The notes under the pieces are model-generated. The model was not told the DNA's origin and ran no database searches. It saw only the letters and a list, made by a program, of their open reading frames with translations. Position numbers and translations under genes: made by a program. DNA of 64,000 nucleotides from Sphingobacteriales bacterium (GTDB lineage: Bacteria; Bacteroidota; Bacteroidia; Chitinophagales; LD1): positions 58,814-122,813 of the forward strand of contig JADFDM010000004.1 in the NCBI GenBank assembly GCA_018262795.1, given 5' to 3'. This document shows, piece by piece, positions 37,447 through 46,354 of the stretch (the stretch's first letter is position 1; each line of letters opens with the position of its first letter).

Positions 37447-38904
37447 ATGAAGAAGATTTCGACAATAGGGATGATGCTTTTGTTTTTTTCCATAAACAAT
37501 GCACAAATAAATACTGAAGACATGCTGGACAATGCTTTATCGGCAGTAGTTTCAGTGGGCGTATTTAAAATAGAAGGAACCAAACAAGAGTTAGGATTTA
37601 GAGGAAGATCGGATGTGGCGTATCAGAAAATGTTGGATTTGTCAGATGCGTACAGCAAAGGTTCAGGTTATGTCATTAAGGTTGGCGGTAAATTTTACGT
37701 GTGCACCAATGCACACGTGGTGGAATTGGCAAAAGAGGAAAGCGGAGCTATTTATGTCTTCAGTATAAATAGAAACAAATATGAGGTAAAAATTAAAGGG
37801 GGCGATTCATTTTACGATTATGCCGTTTTAGAGTTTGTAACTCCTCCCGGCTCTGAAATCACTTCGTTAGCATACGCTACAACTGAACCGCGCGTAGGGC
37901 AAAGAGTTTATGCGATCGGAAATCCACTGGCAGAATATCCCTACACCGTTAGCGATGGAATTGTGAGCGCAAAGAATCGGGTGCGCGATGGTATGACCGG
38001 TAAATATGGATTTATCCAATCCACTGCCACTATTATTTGGGGCAACAGCGGTGGCCCATTAGTGAACGAGGCAGGAGAAGTGATTGGTATGAATTCGCAA
38101 ATTGCATTTGGTCCGGAGGATAAAGGAAGTCTTTGGCAGCCACAGATAAATTTTGCCCTCGAAGCCAAAATATGCAACCGGTTAACAGATGATATTCTGA
38201 CTAACAATGGAAGAATCCGCAGAGCTTTTCTCGGCATTGAAGTTTCGCAGAATTACGATTCGCAATTAGATTATTATACGATGAAGAACGTACTGGTAAA
38301 AAGAGATCAGTTACCGGTTATCTCCAACGTATTTCTAAACTCCCCAGCCGACAGAGCCTTGAGTAGCAAAACGGGATATACACTTTACAAAGTGAACGGG
38401 GAGGAAGTGCGAAATATGGAAGAAGTGCTTGGCGTGTTTGAAAATATTAAACCCAACAGCAGTGTCTCTTTAACTATCGGCAAGGACGGAAGAACAGAAA
38501 CGGTGATGCTGACCGCCAGTACTCTCGCTCCCGATCAAATGGCCACTCTCGCAAAAAGTATGATCGAAAGTGATCCGAGTTATAAAATCACTTCCACCAC
38601 AGGTGAAGTAGATATTTCCTTTAAGCAAGCCTATTCAGGCGCGTACGAACAGCGATACAATAACCGTTGGCAAGGAAACAATGAATACCGCGTAGTGGGA
38701 GTAGGGCTGGTAAGCGATAAAGGAAATGATGTGTGGCGGGTAAACTCATTGGCCGATTTGGGAGTAGGCATTCGCTTTTATGGCTTAGCCGGTTTTTATG
38801 ATTTGGTCACTGTAGATAAGTTCAACAGCCAGTCAAAACCTCAAAGTACACGCATCTACATATCGGGCGATCAGAATGTGCTGAAACAGACCTTATGGTA
38901 TTAA
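37447..38904 (+). CDS. Secreted trypsin-like (S1C/HtrA-type) protease with PDZ-like domain
   Basis: The product has 485 residues from the ATG at 37447, which opens a signal peptide (STIGMMLLFFSINNAQ). The triad is complete: His in YVCTNAHVVEL, Asp in DSFYDYAVLEF, and Ser in IWGNSGGPLV. A PDZ-like region follows (about 255-380, with YTLYKVNGEEVRNMEEVL). The last ~100 residues (about 385-485) are of unknown type. HtrA proteins act in periplasmic protein quality control. The gene is divergent from the caspase-like locus, and a longer start at 37411 would spoil the signal peptide. Confidence 0.9.
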   Translation: MKKISTIGMMLLFFSINNAQINTEDMLDNALSAVVSVGVFKIEGTKQELGFRGRSDVAYQKMLDLSDAYSKGSGYVIKVGGKFYVCTNAHVVELAKEESGAIYVFSINRNKYEVKIKGGDSFYDYAVLEFVTPPGSEITSLAYATTEPRVGQRVYAIGNPLAEYPYTVSDGIVSAKNRVRDGMTGKYGFIQSTATIIWGNSGGPLVNEAGEVIGMNSQIAFGPEDKGSLWQPQINFALEAKICNRLTDDILTNNGRIRRAFLGIEVSQNYDSQLDYYTMKNVLVKRDQLPVISNVFLNSPADRALSSKTGYTLYKVNGEEVRNMEEVLGVFENIKPNSSVSLTIGKDGRTETVMLTASTLAPDQMATLAKSMIESDPSYKITSTTGEVDISFKQAYSGAYEQRYNNRWQGNNEYRVVGVGLVSDKGNDVWRVNSLADLGVGIRFYGLAGFYDLVTVDKFNSQSKPQSTRIYISGDQNVLKQTLWY

Positions 38905-39103
38905 GAACCTGCTTCCATGCCACAGGGTTTATTTTCCAATAAGAACTTTAAGATAGCTCCCATTTTGTTTTACGTGTATCCAAGCAAAGTACTCCTTTGA
39001 GAGTCTGCTGAATCGTTTTTAAATTTATTTCCTTTACTGAACTTGAACACCAATTTTAGAAAACGAAAAACCTTTGCGTTGTTCTTCTTTAAATACATCC
39101 TCT

Positions 39104-40717
39104 ATGAAAAACCTTTACATCCTACTTGCAATATTGATTCAGGCTTTTAGTGCTAAGGCACAAGTGTTTGATGTTTCTACTTACGGAGCCGTAGGAGATG
39201 GATCCACGGTGAACACTATAGCGATACAAGCAGCTATTGATTCTTGCCATAACGCGGGAGGAGGAATAGTGGAAGTGCCTGCGGGAAATTTCGTTACGGG
39301 AACTTTGTTCTTAAAGAGCAATGTGACTTTTCATATTTCACAGGGAGGAACCGTAACCGGTTCCACCAATTTAGCGGACTATCCCGATGTGCATCCACTT
39401 AAAAGAACTTATACCGATAACTATTCACAGAAATCGGTTTTTTATGCCGAAGGGCAAAGCAACATTGCCGTGACCGGTGAAGGAACATTTAATGGAAATG
39501 GACAGTCGGTTACCTTTCTACTAAATCAAAACAACCGGCCGTTTGGCTTTCGCTTTATCTCTTGCACCAATGTGAGGTATGAAGGATTAAATCTTCGCCA
39601 CTCTGCATTTTGGATGATGCACAATTTCGATATTGATACGCTGGTGATCAAGAATCTGAATATCATCAACCAAGCATACGGGAATAATGATGGGATTGAT
39701 ATTGACGGCTGCCGTCATGTGCTGGTGGATAGTTGCTTTGCCGATTGCAATGACGACCCGATGGTAATTAAAACCACTTCGCCCATTGGCAGCAGCGATA
39801 TTGAAATCAAGAATTGCACGGTAGCGACCTACTCCAGAGCCTTGAAAATTGGAACCGAAACAAATGGGCCGATAAATAATGTACATATCCACGACTGCAC
39901 CGTGCAGTTAAGCACCAACGGGCCATTCGGTTCTTCCACCCCGGCAGGTTCGGGTATCAACTTATCTATTGTAGATGGAGGGAGCATGGAGAATGTGTTG
40001 GTCGAAAATATTTCGATGAGCGGAATAAATACGCCTCTGTTTGTTCGCTTGGGCAACCGTGCCAGAAAATATACGGATACTGCCGCCATGCAGCCGGTTG
40101 GCTTTGTTCGGAATATTGAGATTAGAAATGTTACGGCAACTGCTTCTTCTAATATCAGCAGTTCTATCACCGGAATTCCAAATTATCCTGTTCATAATGT
40201 ATGGCTAAGAGATGTAGATGTCACCTATCCGGGAGGATGGTCGCAGGTGAGCAGCGGATTTGCGGTTCCTGAAAATGAAACGGGGAAGCCCGATGCGAAT
40301 ATGTTTGGAGATACCCTCCCCGCAGCGGGGCTTTATCTGCGTCATTTAGATTCTGTGAGATTGGAACGGGTATGCTTTCATCCCCAACAACCCGATGGCC
40401 GTCCAACAATTGTTTCAGATGATGTAGCGCATTTTGATTCGAGCAATGTGTGTAATGGAAGTAGTATTGCTGCGAATAGCCTATTTAAAAGTTTGCGCTT
40501 GTTCCCCAATCCTGTGAACGATGTGTTGCACATAGATATCCCCTCTTCTGCCTCCTCCACTGAGGTAACAGTTTACAATACTTTGGGTCGCTTGTTGCTG
40601 AATGCAGAAATTAAGAAAGACAATACTTTGGATGTTCACCAATTTTCAAGCGGACTTTACTTTGTGCGCTTTGTGAATGGTGACAATGCTGCGACTCGGC
40701 CATTTATAAAACAGTAG
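39104..40717 (+). CDS. Glycoside hydrolase family 28 (polygalacturonase-like), T9SS-sorted
   Basis: The product has 537 residues from the ATG at 39104, which opens a signal peptide (NLYILLAILIQAFSAKAQ). The right-handed beta-helix begins with FDVSTYGAVGDGSTVNT. Catalytic acids are visible in NNDGIDIDGC and CNDDPMVIKT, matching NTD and DD of GH28. The usual GHG loop appears as GTETNGP, so the His is not where expected. A T9SS type A domain ends the protein (LRLFPNPVNDVLH to SSGLYFVRFVNGD). It should hydrolyse pectin-type polymers at the cell surface. No SusC/SusD pair or other carbohydrate genes adjoin it. Confidence 0.87.
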   Translation: MKNLYILLAILIQAFSAKAQVFDVSTYGAVGDGSTVNTIAIQAAIDSCHNAGGGIVEVPAGNFVTGTLFLKSNVTFHISQGGTVTGSTNLADYPDVHPLKRTYTDNYSQKSVFYAEGQSNIAVTGEGTFNGNGQSVTFLLNQNNRPFGFRFISCTNVRYEGLNLRHSAFWMMHNFDIDTLVIKNLNIINQAYGNNDGIDIDGCRHVLVDSCFADCNDDPMVIKTTSPIGSSDIEIKNCTVATYSRALKIGTETNGPINNVHIHDCTVQLSTNGPFGSSTPAGSGINLSIVDGGSMENVLVENISMSGINTPLFVRLGNRARKYTDTAAMQPVGFVRNIEIRNVTATASSNISSSITGIPNYPVHNVWLRDVDVTYPGGWSQVSSGFAVPENETGKPDANMFGDTLPAAGLYLRHLDSVRLERVCFHPQQPDGRPTIVSDDVAHFDSSNVCNGSSIAANSLFKSLRLFPNPVNDVLHIDIPSSASSTEVTVYNTLGRLLLNAEIKKDNTLDVHQFSSGLYFVRFVNGDNAATRPFIKQ

Positions 40718-40725
40718 GTAAGATC

Positions 40726-41244
40726 TTACTCCTCGAAAAATAGCGCCTTTAGTTCTTTGGCATCAGATGCTTTCATCCTTCCGGCTAAAACTAAACGCAG
40801 TTCTCTTCTCCGCATTGCCAGTTCGTATTGCTGTATCTCTTTTTCTGTTTCCGGCACCACAGGGATTACCTTTTTGGGTTTGCCGTTGCTGTCTAAGGCT
40901 ACAAAAGTGTAATACGCCTCGTTGCTTTTATACTTGGTTTCTGAAGGGAGATTCTCGGCCCACACTTCGCAGTTTAACTCTATGGAGGTGTTGAAAGTGC
41001 GAGTGACCTTTGCATTGATGGTGACCACATCCCCCAACTTAATGGGGTTTTGCCATGAAACATTATCCACCGAGGCGGTCACTACGATGGCATTTGAATG
41101 TTTGCCGGCTGCAATGGCGCAGGCAATATCCATCCAATGCAAAATTTTTCCGCCTCGTAGATTTCCTAAGGTATTGGTATCGTTGGGCAATACAATTTCG
41201 GTCATAATGGTGACAGAATCTTTTGGGGTTTTACTGACTTTCAT
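40726..41244 (-). CDS. Hotdog-fold acyl-CoA thioesterase (YciA/YkhA-like)
   Basis: The product has 172 residues. The motifs TEIVLPNDTNTLGNLRGGKI with HWMDIACAIAA, then ASVDNVSWQNPIKLGDVV and YYTFVALDSNGKP, are those of the acyl-CoA hydrolase branch of the hotdog fold. The Asn/Asp-containing N-terminal loop supplies the active site in known enzymes. It is a cytoplasmic enzyme that hydrolyses medium or long acyl-CoA thioesters; chain preference is unknown. It is convergent with the GH28 gene (8 bases between stops) and lies 38 bases downstream of the M16-like gene. Confidence 0.92.
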   Translation of the reverse strand: MKVSKTPKDSVTIMTEIVLPNDTNTLGNLRGGKILHWMDIACAIAAGKHSNAIVVTASVDNVSWQNPIKLGDVVTINAKVTRTFNTSIELNCEVWAENLPSETKYKSNEAYYTFVALDSNGKPKKVIPVVPETEKEIQQYELAMRRRELRLVLAGRMKASDAKELKALFFEE

Positions 41245-41282
41245 TATTTCTTTTGCTAAATTTTTTTCAAAATAATCGGGAA

Positions 41283-43109
41283 TTAATTTCCGCTTTTCTT
41301 CCCGTAATGATATTCATGCAACGATACCATTTTTCGGGCTTTACTCAGAATAATTGTGCATTTCATATTGTCCTCCTCTTCCTTTTTATTGGAGGAGTGA
41401 AGCGGCATACTGGTGCCGGATAATCGGTCTTGTTCAATACCATTATCGTTTAGGTATTTAATCAGTTTGAGTGAGCGCATCATCTCCGGTCGCAGGTATC
41501 CTTTGGCAATTAAATCAGGCATCGTTTTGCGAAAAGTGGGAATCGAATCAATATACCGCATAAGGGTATCATCATAGGCTTTATTGAATTCACTGACATC
41601 CGAAAATCCATTTACCTTAATAGATACATCTAAATTGGCCTTAAGCCATTGCAACAGATTCCGAAGTTTTATTTGATTGTCGGCTCCCTCTAAATCAGTG
41701 ATGTTGGGGCGATAAGTAAAGATGTAATCGCCAACGCTGTCATTCACCTCCGTAAAAAGCGAATCTATGTTCAGTGCTGTGCGATCGGCTTCACTGATCA
41801 GCAACCCACTCACGTGTGCATTCTCCATTAAATACTCGGCCACAAAACGCTGCATCCCATTTTCACTGGTACCCATCACGCTATCCAGCAGTGTAGTAAA
41901 ATAAGTGTTATCGCTGTATGGCCAGTTCTTTACAATCCATGAAGGATATTCCTTTGAACTGCGAAGCTTCGAATATTCTTGTTTGAAAATAACCTTCCCG
42001 GCATTGATCATAGACTCATTAATGAGTGTTTGATTGAGGTTGCCAATTTGAGTGATCAGCCAATGATAGGTGGGCACTAAAAGATTTTTGTCGGGTAATA
42101 AAATTACGCGGAGTATGCCGTTAAACTCATTGGCTTCGTACTGAAAAGAAAGTTTTCGGCAACCCATTTTGGCGGCAATTACATTCAGGTAGTTATTCTT
42201 ATCATTCAGCATAGCGCTCAACAGATAGCCGTAATAACTTCCTTCCTGATAGGAGTTAGTGCCGGGAAATTGCCAGCAAATTTGAAACTCGGGAACGCTG
42301 ACTGCGTTATCTGTTACAATCACCTGATTGTTGTACACCATCGGGCGGAAGTCAATGATCTTGGTAATGGTTTCGGGATCGAACTCACTTTTAGGCAGTG
42401 TATTAAAGGCGGTATTGAACTGATCGCGAAAAGTATCAATGTCAAATTTCCCCGTGATAGTCAGTATGCTGTTATTCGGTACATAATATCGGTGGAAGAA
42501 AATATTAACAGTGCGCAGGTTTATGTTTTTGAATTTCGCAGGATTGCCCAACGGATTCATCTTGTCATAATCCTGACGGAAAATTTCACGGAGCAACTTC
42601 TCATCAAATAATTTTTTGTAATCGCTGCGGTTGGTTTCGATCTGTCGAGTAGTAGCCGCAACAGCGGAATCTAATTCCTCTTTCGTAATAGCAGCAGAGA
42701 AAACGTTATTTCTAATCAGCGTTAAACAAGCCGGAATATTTGCTTCGGAACAAGTAAAGTGAAACACAGTGTGTTCAGAAGTACTATAAGTGGAAAAGGA
42801 AGTATTGGAAACGGAGAGACCACCGGTTCCCTTTTGCAGGGCGGCTTCCACCTTTTTGCCAAGCATTTGATTTATTATATTGTTAATGCCCGACAAAGAA
42901 TCATTTTCATACACGCTTCCGGTTTTAATGTACAGTTCCAACTCTGTGGCCGAAGCACCGGGAGTTGTCTTCAGCACCGCATTCATGCCGTTGATTATTC
43001 TAATAAACAAGGCATCACTTGATCCGGCATCAGGTATTTGAGCAAGGGTGGAAGAAGTAATAGTTAGGGAGAAAACAACCGAACAAATAATGATTTGGAT
43101 AGACCTCAT
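41283..43109 (-). CDS. M16-like protein lacking zinc ligands, fused to an OmpA-like tail
   Basis: The product has 608 residues from the ATG at 43109, which opens a signal peptide (IQIIICSVVFSLTITSSTLAQ); the longer frame to 43235 is rejected. The M16 (insulinase) scaffold is visible around NAVLKTTPGASATELELYIK and RYYVPNNSILTITGKFD. The HxxEH zinc motif at residues 77-81 reads N-I-I-N-Q within SGINNIINQMLG, so both His and the Glu are lost. The final ~130 residues (WLKANLDVSIKVNGFSD, LIKYLNDNGIEQDRL) resemble an OmpA-like peptidoglycan-binding domain. It is probably a non-catalytic envelope protein. No active M16 partner is nearby. Confidence 0.8.
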   Translation of the reverse strand: MRSIQIIICSVVFSLTITSSTLAQIPDAGSSDALFIRIINGMNAVLKTTPGASATELELYIKTGSVYENDSLSGINNIINQMLGKKVEAALQKGTGGLSVSNTSFSTYSTSEHTVFHFTCSEANIPACLTLIRNNVFSAAITKEELDSAVAATTRQIETNRSDYKKLFDEKLLREIFRQDYDKMNPLGNPAKFKNINLRTVNIFFHRYYVPNNSILTITGKFDIDTFRDQFNTAFNTLPKSEFDPETITKIIDFRPMVYNNQVIVTDNAVSVPEFQICWQFPGTNSYQEGSYYGYLLSAMLNDKNNYLNVIAAKMGCRKLSFQYEANEFNGILRVILLPDKNLLVPTYHWLITQIGNLNQTLINESMINAGKVIFKQEYSKLRSSKEYPSWIVKNWPYSDNTYFTTLLDSVMGTSENGMQRFVAEYLMENAHVSGLLISEADRTALNIDSLFTEVNDSVGDYIFTYRPNITDLEGADNQIKLRNLLQWLKANLDVSIKVNGFSDVSEFNKAYDDTLMRYIDSIPTFRKTMPDLIAKGYLRPEMMRSLKLIKYLNDNGIEQDRLSGTSMPLHSSNKKEEEDNMKCTIILSKARKMVSLHEYHYGKKSGN

Positions 43110-43173
43110 GCGGCAAATTTTGGAAATACAATTCTTTCTTTCAAATTTGTTCCACTTTAAAATCTGTAACACC

Positions 43174-43371
43174 ATGCGCTCAACTATCATATTGTTTCTT
43201 TTTAGTGCTTTCGTATTCGGGTTGTCCTCCTGCAAAAAGTGCTATGTGTGTGATTTTGGTAACGGAGATGTTCAGGAACTTTGTTCTAAAGATTTTCCGG
43301 ACGGAACTTCGGGACTCAAATTATCGGTAGATGCTTACGAAAAACAAGGTTATAAATGCACCGCAAAATAA
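43174..43371 (+). CDS. Cys-rich mini-lipoprotein (65 residues)
   Basis: The product has 65 residues from the ATG at 43174. A lipoprotein signal (STIILFLFSAFVFGLSSC) is followed by KKCYVCDFGNGDVQELC and a final Cys near the end. The SCKKCxxC start matches the 102-residue protein at 12838-13146. The longer frame from 43048 crosses the divergent gene's start and is rejected. The function is unknown. A terminator overlaps its stop codon, so it is monocistronic. Confidence 0.72.
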   Translation: MRSTIILFLFSAFVFGLSSCKKCYVCDFGNGDVQELCSKDFPDGTSGLKLSVDAYEKQGYKCTAK

Positions 43372-43407
43372 AAAGAAACCCCGGAAGTGATTTCGGGGTT
43401 TCTTTTT
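43371..43407. terminator. Bidirectional terminator
   Basis: AAAAGAAACCCCG (43371-43383) pairs with CGGGGTTTCTTTT (starting 43394) around a 10-base loop. It lies between two convergent genes and overlaps the stop of the small lipoprotein. Confidence 0.85.
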
Positions 43408-43425
43408 TCGATTCTTCGCAACTAT

Positions 43426-45354
43426 TTAGCGGGTGTAAACAAACTTCTTCATCGCTTTCATTCCCGCAGCAGTAATGCGGATGCAGTAAACTCCCGAAGC
43501 GAATTTATCCATCTCAAATTTCTCAATAGCCTGCCCGCTCGACTGTCTTTGTGCTACCGTTTCACCTAAAGCATTCACGATCTCTATCACTGAGTGGTTT
43601 TTTAATTCATCACTCATAAACACATGCACCACATGGTGTGTAGGGTTGGGGTATATGGAAACGTTAGCCGAAGCGTCCAAATCGTTCATCCCAGAAATAG
43701 TAATAGTGTGGCAAACGGAGTCTTCGCCCGACAGGTTCGTTACTTTTAAGCAGATAGTATAAGTGCCCGGTTGCGAGTAAGTGTGAGTGCCGGGATCTAT
43801 TCCGGTAGCGGTATTACCATCGCCCCAATTCCAGGTCCAGCTATCTATTAAATCATCAGAGCCATCCGTTACTGATACTGAAGTTCCATTCTGTGCCGTT
43901 GAGAATGTTGCTGTAGGAGGAGCCAGTTCTGAAATGGTGACATCATCTACATCTAAAAACCACCTGTCGGCATCGCTGTAGCAATGAAATCCTATGTGAT
44001 AAGTACCGCTGGCACTTGGCTTAAAGGCTGCCTTGCGCTCTTCGTAAGAGCTATTCCCTTGAGATCCGAAATCGAAAACATTTTCAGTCATAGCCGCAGC
44101 AGAAGGCGCAGTGCCCGCTTTCAATTCTATCTTTTCTTCGTATAGCCCACTGTCATCTTCGCCTACCTCATCAAAGAATGAAATTTTATAGGCTTTAGAA
44201 GCACTCATGGTCAGGCAGGGGCTGAACAGCCAATCGTTGGCAGCAGTGGTACCATCATCATTCCATGAATACCTGTAATGTACGCTTCCGGTATTTGGGC
44301 TAGCCGTATAAAGTCCCCACGTGTATCCATCATTGTTTGCATCTTCGGTAGTCCATGCAAAGGCATCAATCTCTGTACCAATGTTGGGAACTTCAAAGCC
44401 CATCGTGTAAGGAGTGCTCAGGTTAGCAGGGGCAACAGAAATAGCAAGGCCTCCAATGCTATCATTAGCCGGTACGGTATCTCCTGCTAAATCAACCCAG
44501 GCTCGAATTACATAAGTATTGGGCGCAGATAGGTTGGCAGTTTGGGTGAAATTATAAGTATAGATAGAGTCGTAGTTTAATGGGTTTCCCAAATTGACTG
44601 TTTCTGAAACCACCGCTCCGCCATTCACCGAGTAATGAGCCGTTAAGGTGCTGATAGGCACTAATCCTTTGTTTTGAAATTGTATGCCGATGGGTTCTGC
44701 ATTGGTGAGGCTGCACCCGTTGCTCAAAGTGTTTATGACCGAAACCGCTTCAGCGTTGTACGGATCGGGCACAAACAACGTCACTTCATCTACAAACCAC
44801 CAATAGTCGAAGGTGCCTTTCCAGCTAAAGCGGATATAAACGGTGGGTTGATTACCGGCAATAGATGAAATATTAGTGACCACATAATTCGGATTGGCAG
44901 TCGTACCGTTCGTAGGAATTCCGAATCCGGAATTGTGAACTACTGTCCAGTTTGCCGAGTCGGTGCTGATGAGTACCTCTGGAGTATCACTTTGAAATTT
45001 GGCAAAAAACTCATAGAAAGTGAGAATGACGGTGGACTTGCCGGAGCAGTCAATAGCATTGGAGGTTATGGTAGTGCTTTCCGTAATCACTCCATTTTGG
45101 TCGCCACCGGCATCGCTGTCGGCAATAATATATCCATTGCCCGATCCCGAATATTGAAAGCTACCTGCAGCACTGCCCGAAGAGGAAGGGCTGTTGCTCC
45201 AATGCCATACCACCGCACTGTTTGGATTGTTGTTTACAATCGTCCAACCGGGTAAAGCGGGATTGGAAAAATCATCTGAATAAAATACCTGCGCGTGTAG
45301 TGTAGAAGCCGTCCATACCATGAACGCTGCGTAAAGAGGAAAAAATTTCTTCAT
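43426..45354 (-). CDS. Large secreted PKD-domain protein with T9SS sorting domain
   Basis: The product has 642 residues with a signal peptide (FFPLYAAFMVWTASTLHAQ). Two beta-sandwich regions follow, with FYSDDFSNPALPGWTIVNNN near the start and YTMGFEVPNIGTEIDAFAW near the middle. These look like choice-of-anchor/MAM-like modules. A PKD domain (about 470-555) shows DSWTWNWGDGNTATG and HTYSQPGTYTICLKVTN. A T9SS type A domain ends it (VSIYPNPTHHVVHVF to ASGVYCIRI). No enzyme domain is seen; a surface adhesin or structural role is likely. Confidence 0.87.
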   Translation of the reverse strand: MKKFFPLYAAFMVWTASTLHAQVFYSDDFSNPALPGWTIVNNNPNSAVVWHWSNSPSSSGSAAGSFQYSGSGNGYIIADSDAGGDQNGVITESTTITSNAIDCSGKSTVILTFYEFFAKFQSDTPEVLISTDSANWTVVHNSGFGIPTNGTTANPNYVVTNISSIAGNQPTVYIRFSWKGTFDYWWFVDEVTLFVPDPYNAEAVSVINTLSNGCSLTNAEPIGIQFQNKGLVPISTLTAHYSVNGGAVVSETVNLGNPLNYDSIYTYNFTQTANLSAPNTYVIRAWVDLAGDTVPANDSIGGLAISVAPANLSTPYTMGFEVPNIGTEIDAFAWTTEDANNDGYTWGLYTASPNTGSVHYRYSWNDDGTTAANDWLFSPCLTMSASKAYKISFFDEVGEDDSGLYEEKIELKAGTAPSAAAMTENVFDFGSQGNSSYEERKAAFKPSASGTYHIGFHCYSDADRWFLDVDDVTISELAPPTATFSTAQNGTSVSVTDGSDDLIDSWTWNWGDGNTATGIDPGTHTYSQPGTYTICLKVTNLSGEDSVCHTITISGMNDLDASANVSIYPNPTHHVVHVFMSDELKNHSVIEIVNALGETVAQRQSSGQAIEKFEMDKFASGVYCIRITAAGMKAMKKFVYTR

Positions 45355-45411
45355 CGGGAAGTTTTATTTTTTTTGAAATAGGATACGTGAAAGTAAAATT
45401 TCTTGCGGCTA

Positions 45412-46212
45412 TCACGGCAGCGAGGCCACTGCTTCTTTTACACTGCCATATTTCATTAACAGCCGATAGCTTTGCTCTTTATCTAAGCCGGATGCTTCCA
45501 TCACCATCTTGATGCCTCGCTCAATCAATTTTTCATTCGTCAGTTGCATGTGCACCATCCGGTTATCTTCCACGCGGCCAATCTTAATCATAGCGCTGGT
45601 GCTGATCATGTTGAGCACTAACTTTTGCGCGGTGCCCGCTTTCATCCGGGTGCTGCCGGTTACAAATTCAGGTCCGGCAATTACTTCAATCGGAAAATCA
45701 GAATGCTTTGCCACTGCGGTATCGGGATTACAGGTAATGCAAGCGGTAAGAATATGGTGGGATTGGCAATGTTTCAGCGCCCCCACCACATACGGGGTTC
45801 TGCCCGATGCCGCAATCCCTACCACCACATCTTTAAAACTAATTTCATGTTGTTGCAAATCCTTCCATCCCTGCTCTTCATCATCTTCGGCAAACTCTAC
45901 CGCCTTTCGCACAGCGCTATCGCCACCGGCTATCAAACCTACGACCAAGCCGGGTGGCACCCCGAAGGTGGGCGGGCATTCGCTGGCATCTACAATCCCT
46001 AAGCGACCACTGGTGCCGGCTCCGATATAAAACAACCTTCCGCCACTCATCAGTTTATCATAAATCGCATCCACCAATTTTTCAATTTGCGGAATGACCA
46101 ACTCAATCGCAGCGGGCACTTTTTTATCCTCGCGGTTTATATGAGTGAGCAGCTCGCGGGTACTCATCTTTTCCAAATGGTGATAGGGAGAGGGTGATTC
46201 AGTAATTTTCAT
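45412..46212 (-). CDS. murQ: N-acetylmuramic acid 6-phosphate etherase MurQ
   Basis: The product has 266 residues, slightly shorter than the usual ~300. It cleaves the lactyl ether of MurNAc 6-phosphate to give GlcNAc 6-phosphate and lactate. The SIS-domain motifs are YIGAGTSGRLGIVDASECPP, VVGLIAGGDSAVRKAVEFAE, VVGIAASGRTPYVVGAL and GSTRMKAGTAQKLVLNM. The extreme C-terminal helices of longer homologues are missing, though the catalytic core is whole. It fits in a pathway with the NamZ-like muramidase at 9.2-10.4 kb; no MurNAc kinase is in the window. Confidence 0.95.
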   Translation of the reverse strand: MKITESPSPYHHLEKMSTRELLTHINREDKKVPAAIELVIPQIEKLVDAIYDKLMSGGRLFYIGAGTSGRLGIVDASECPPTFGVPPGLVVGLIAGGDSAVRKAVEFAEDDEEQGWKDLQQHEISFKDVVVGIAASGRTPYVVGALKHCQSHHILTACITCNPDTAVAKHSDFPIEVIAGPEFVTGSTRMKAGTAQKLVLNMISTSAMIKIGRVEDNRMVHMQLTNEKLIERGIKMVMEASGLDKEQSYRLLMKYGSVKEAVASLP

Positions 46213-46354
46213 TCGGTAAAATTGAGTAAAAAAACAGAGCTATTGGCAGTTAAAGAAAACTGTTTCTCGATAGATACCCGGCTGCGTCACTTTACTTTTT
46301 TTATCAGCAAGCCCTCAAACTTAATTTTATTTTTGCCGCTCAATTAACACGTAA

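Noticed and set aside
40709..40732. GTAAGATCTTAC palindrome between the GH28 and thioesterase genes
   Set aside because: The arms have no loop and no T-run follows, so it is not a convincing terminator.
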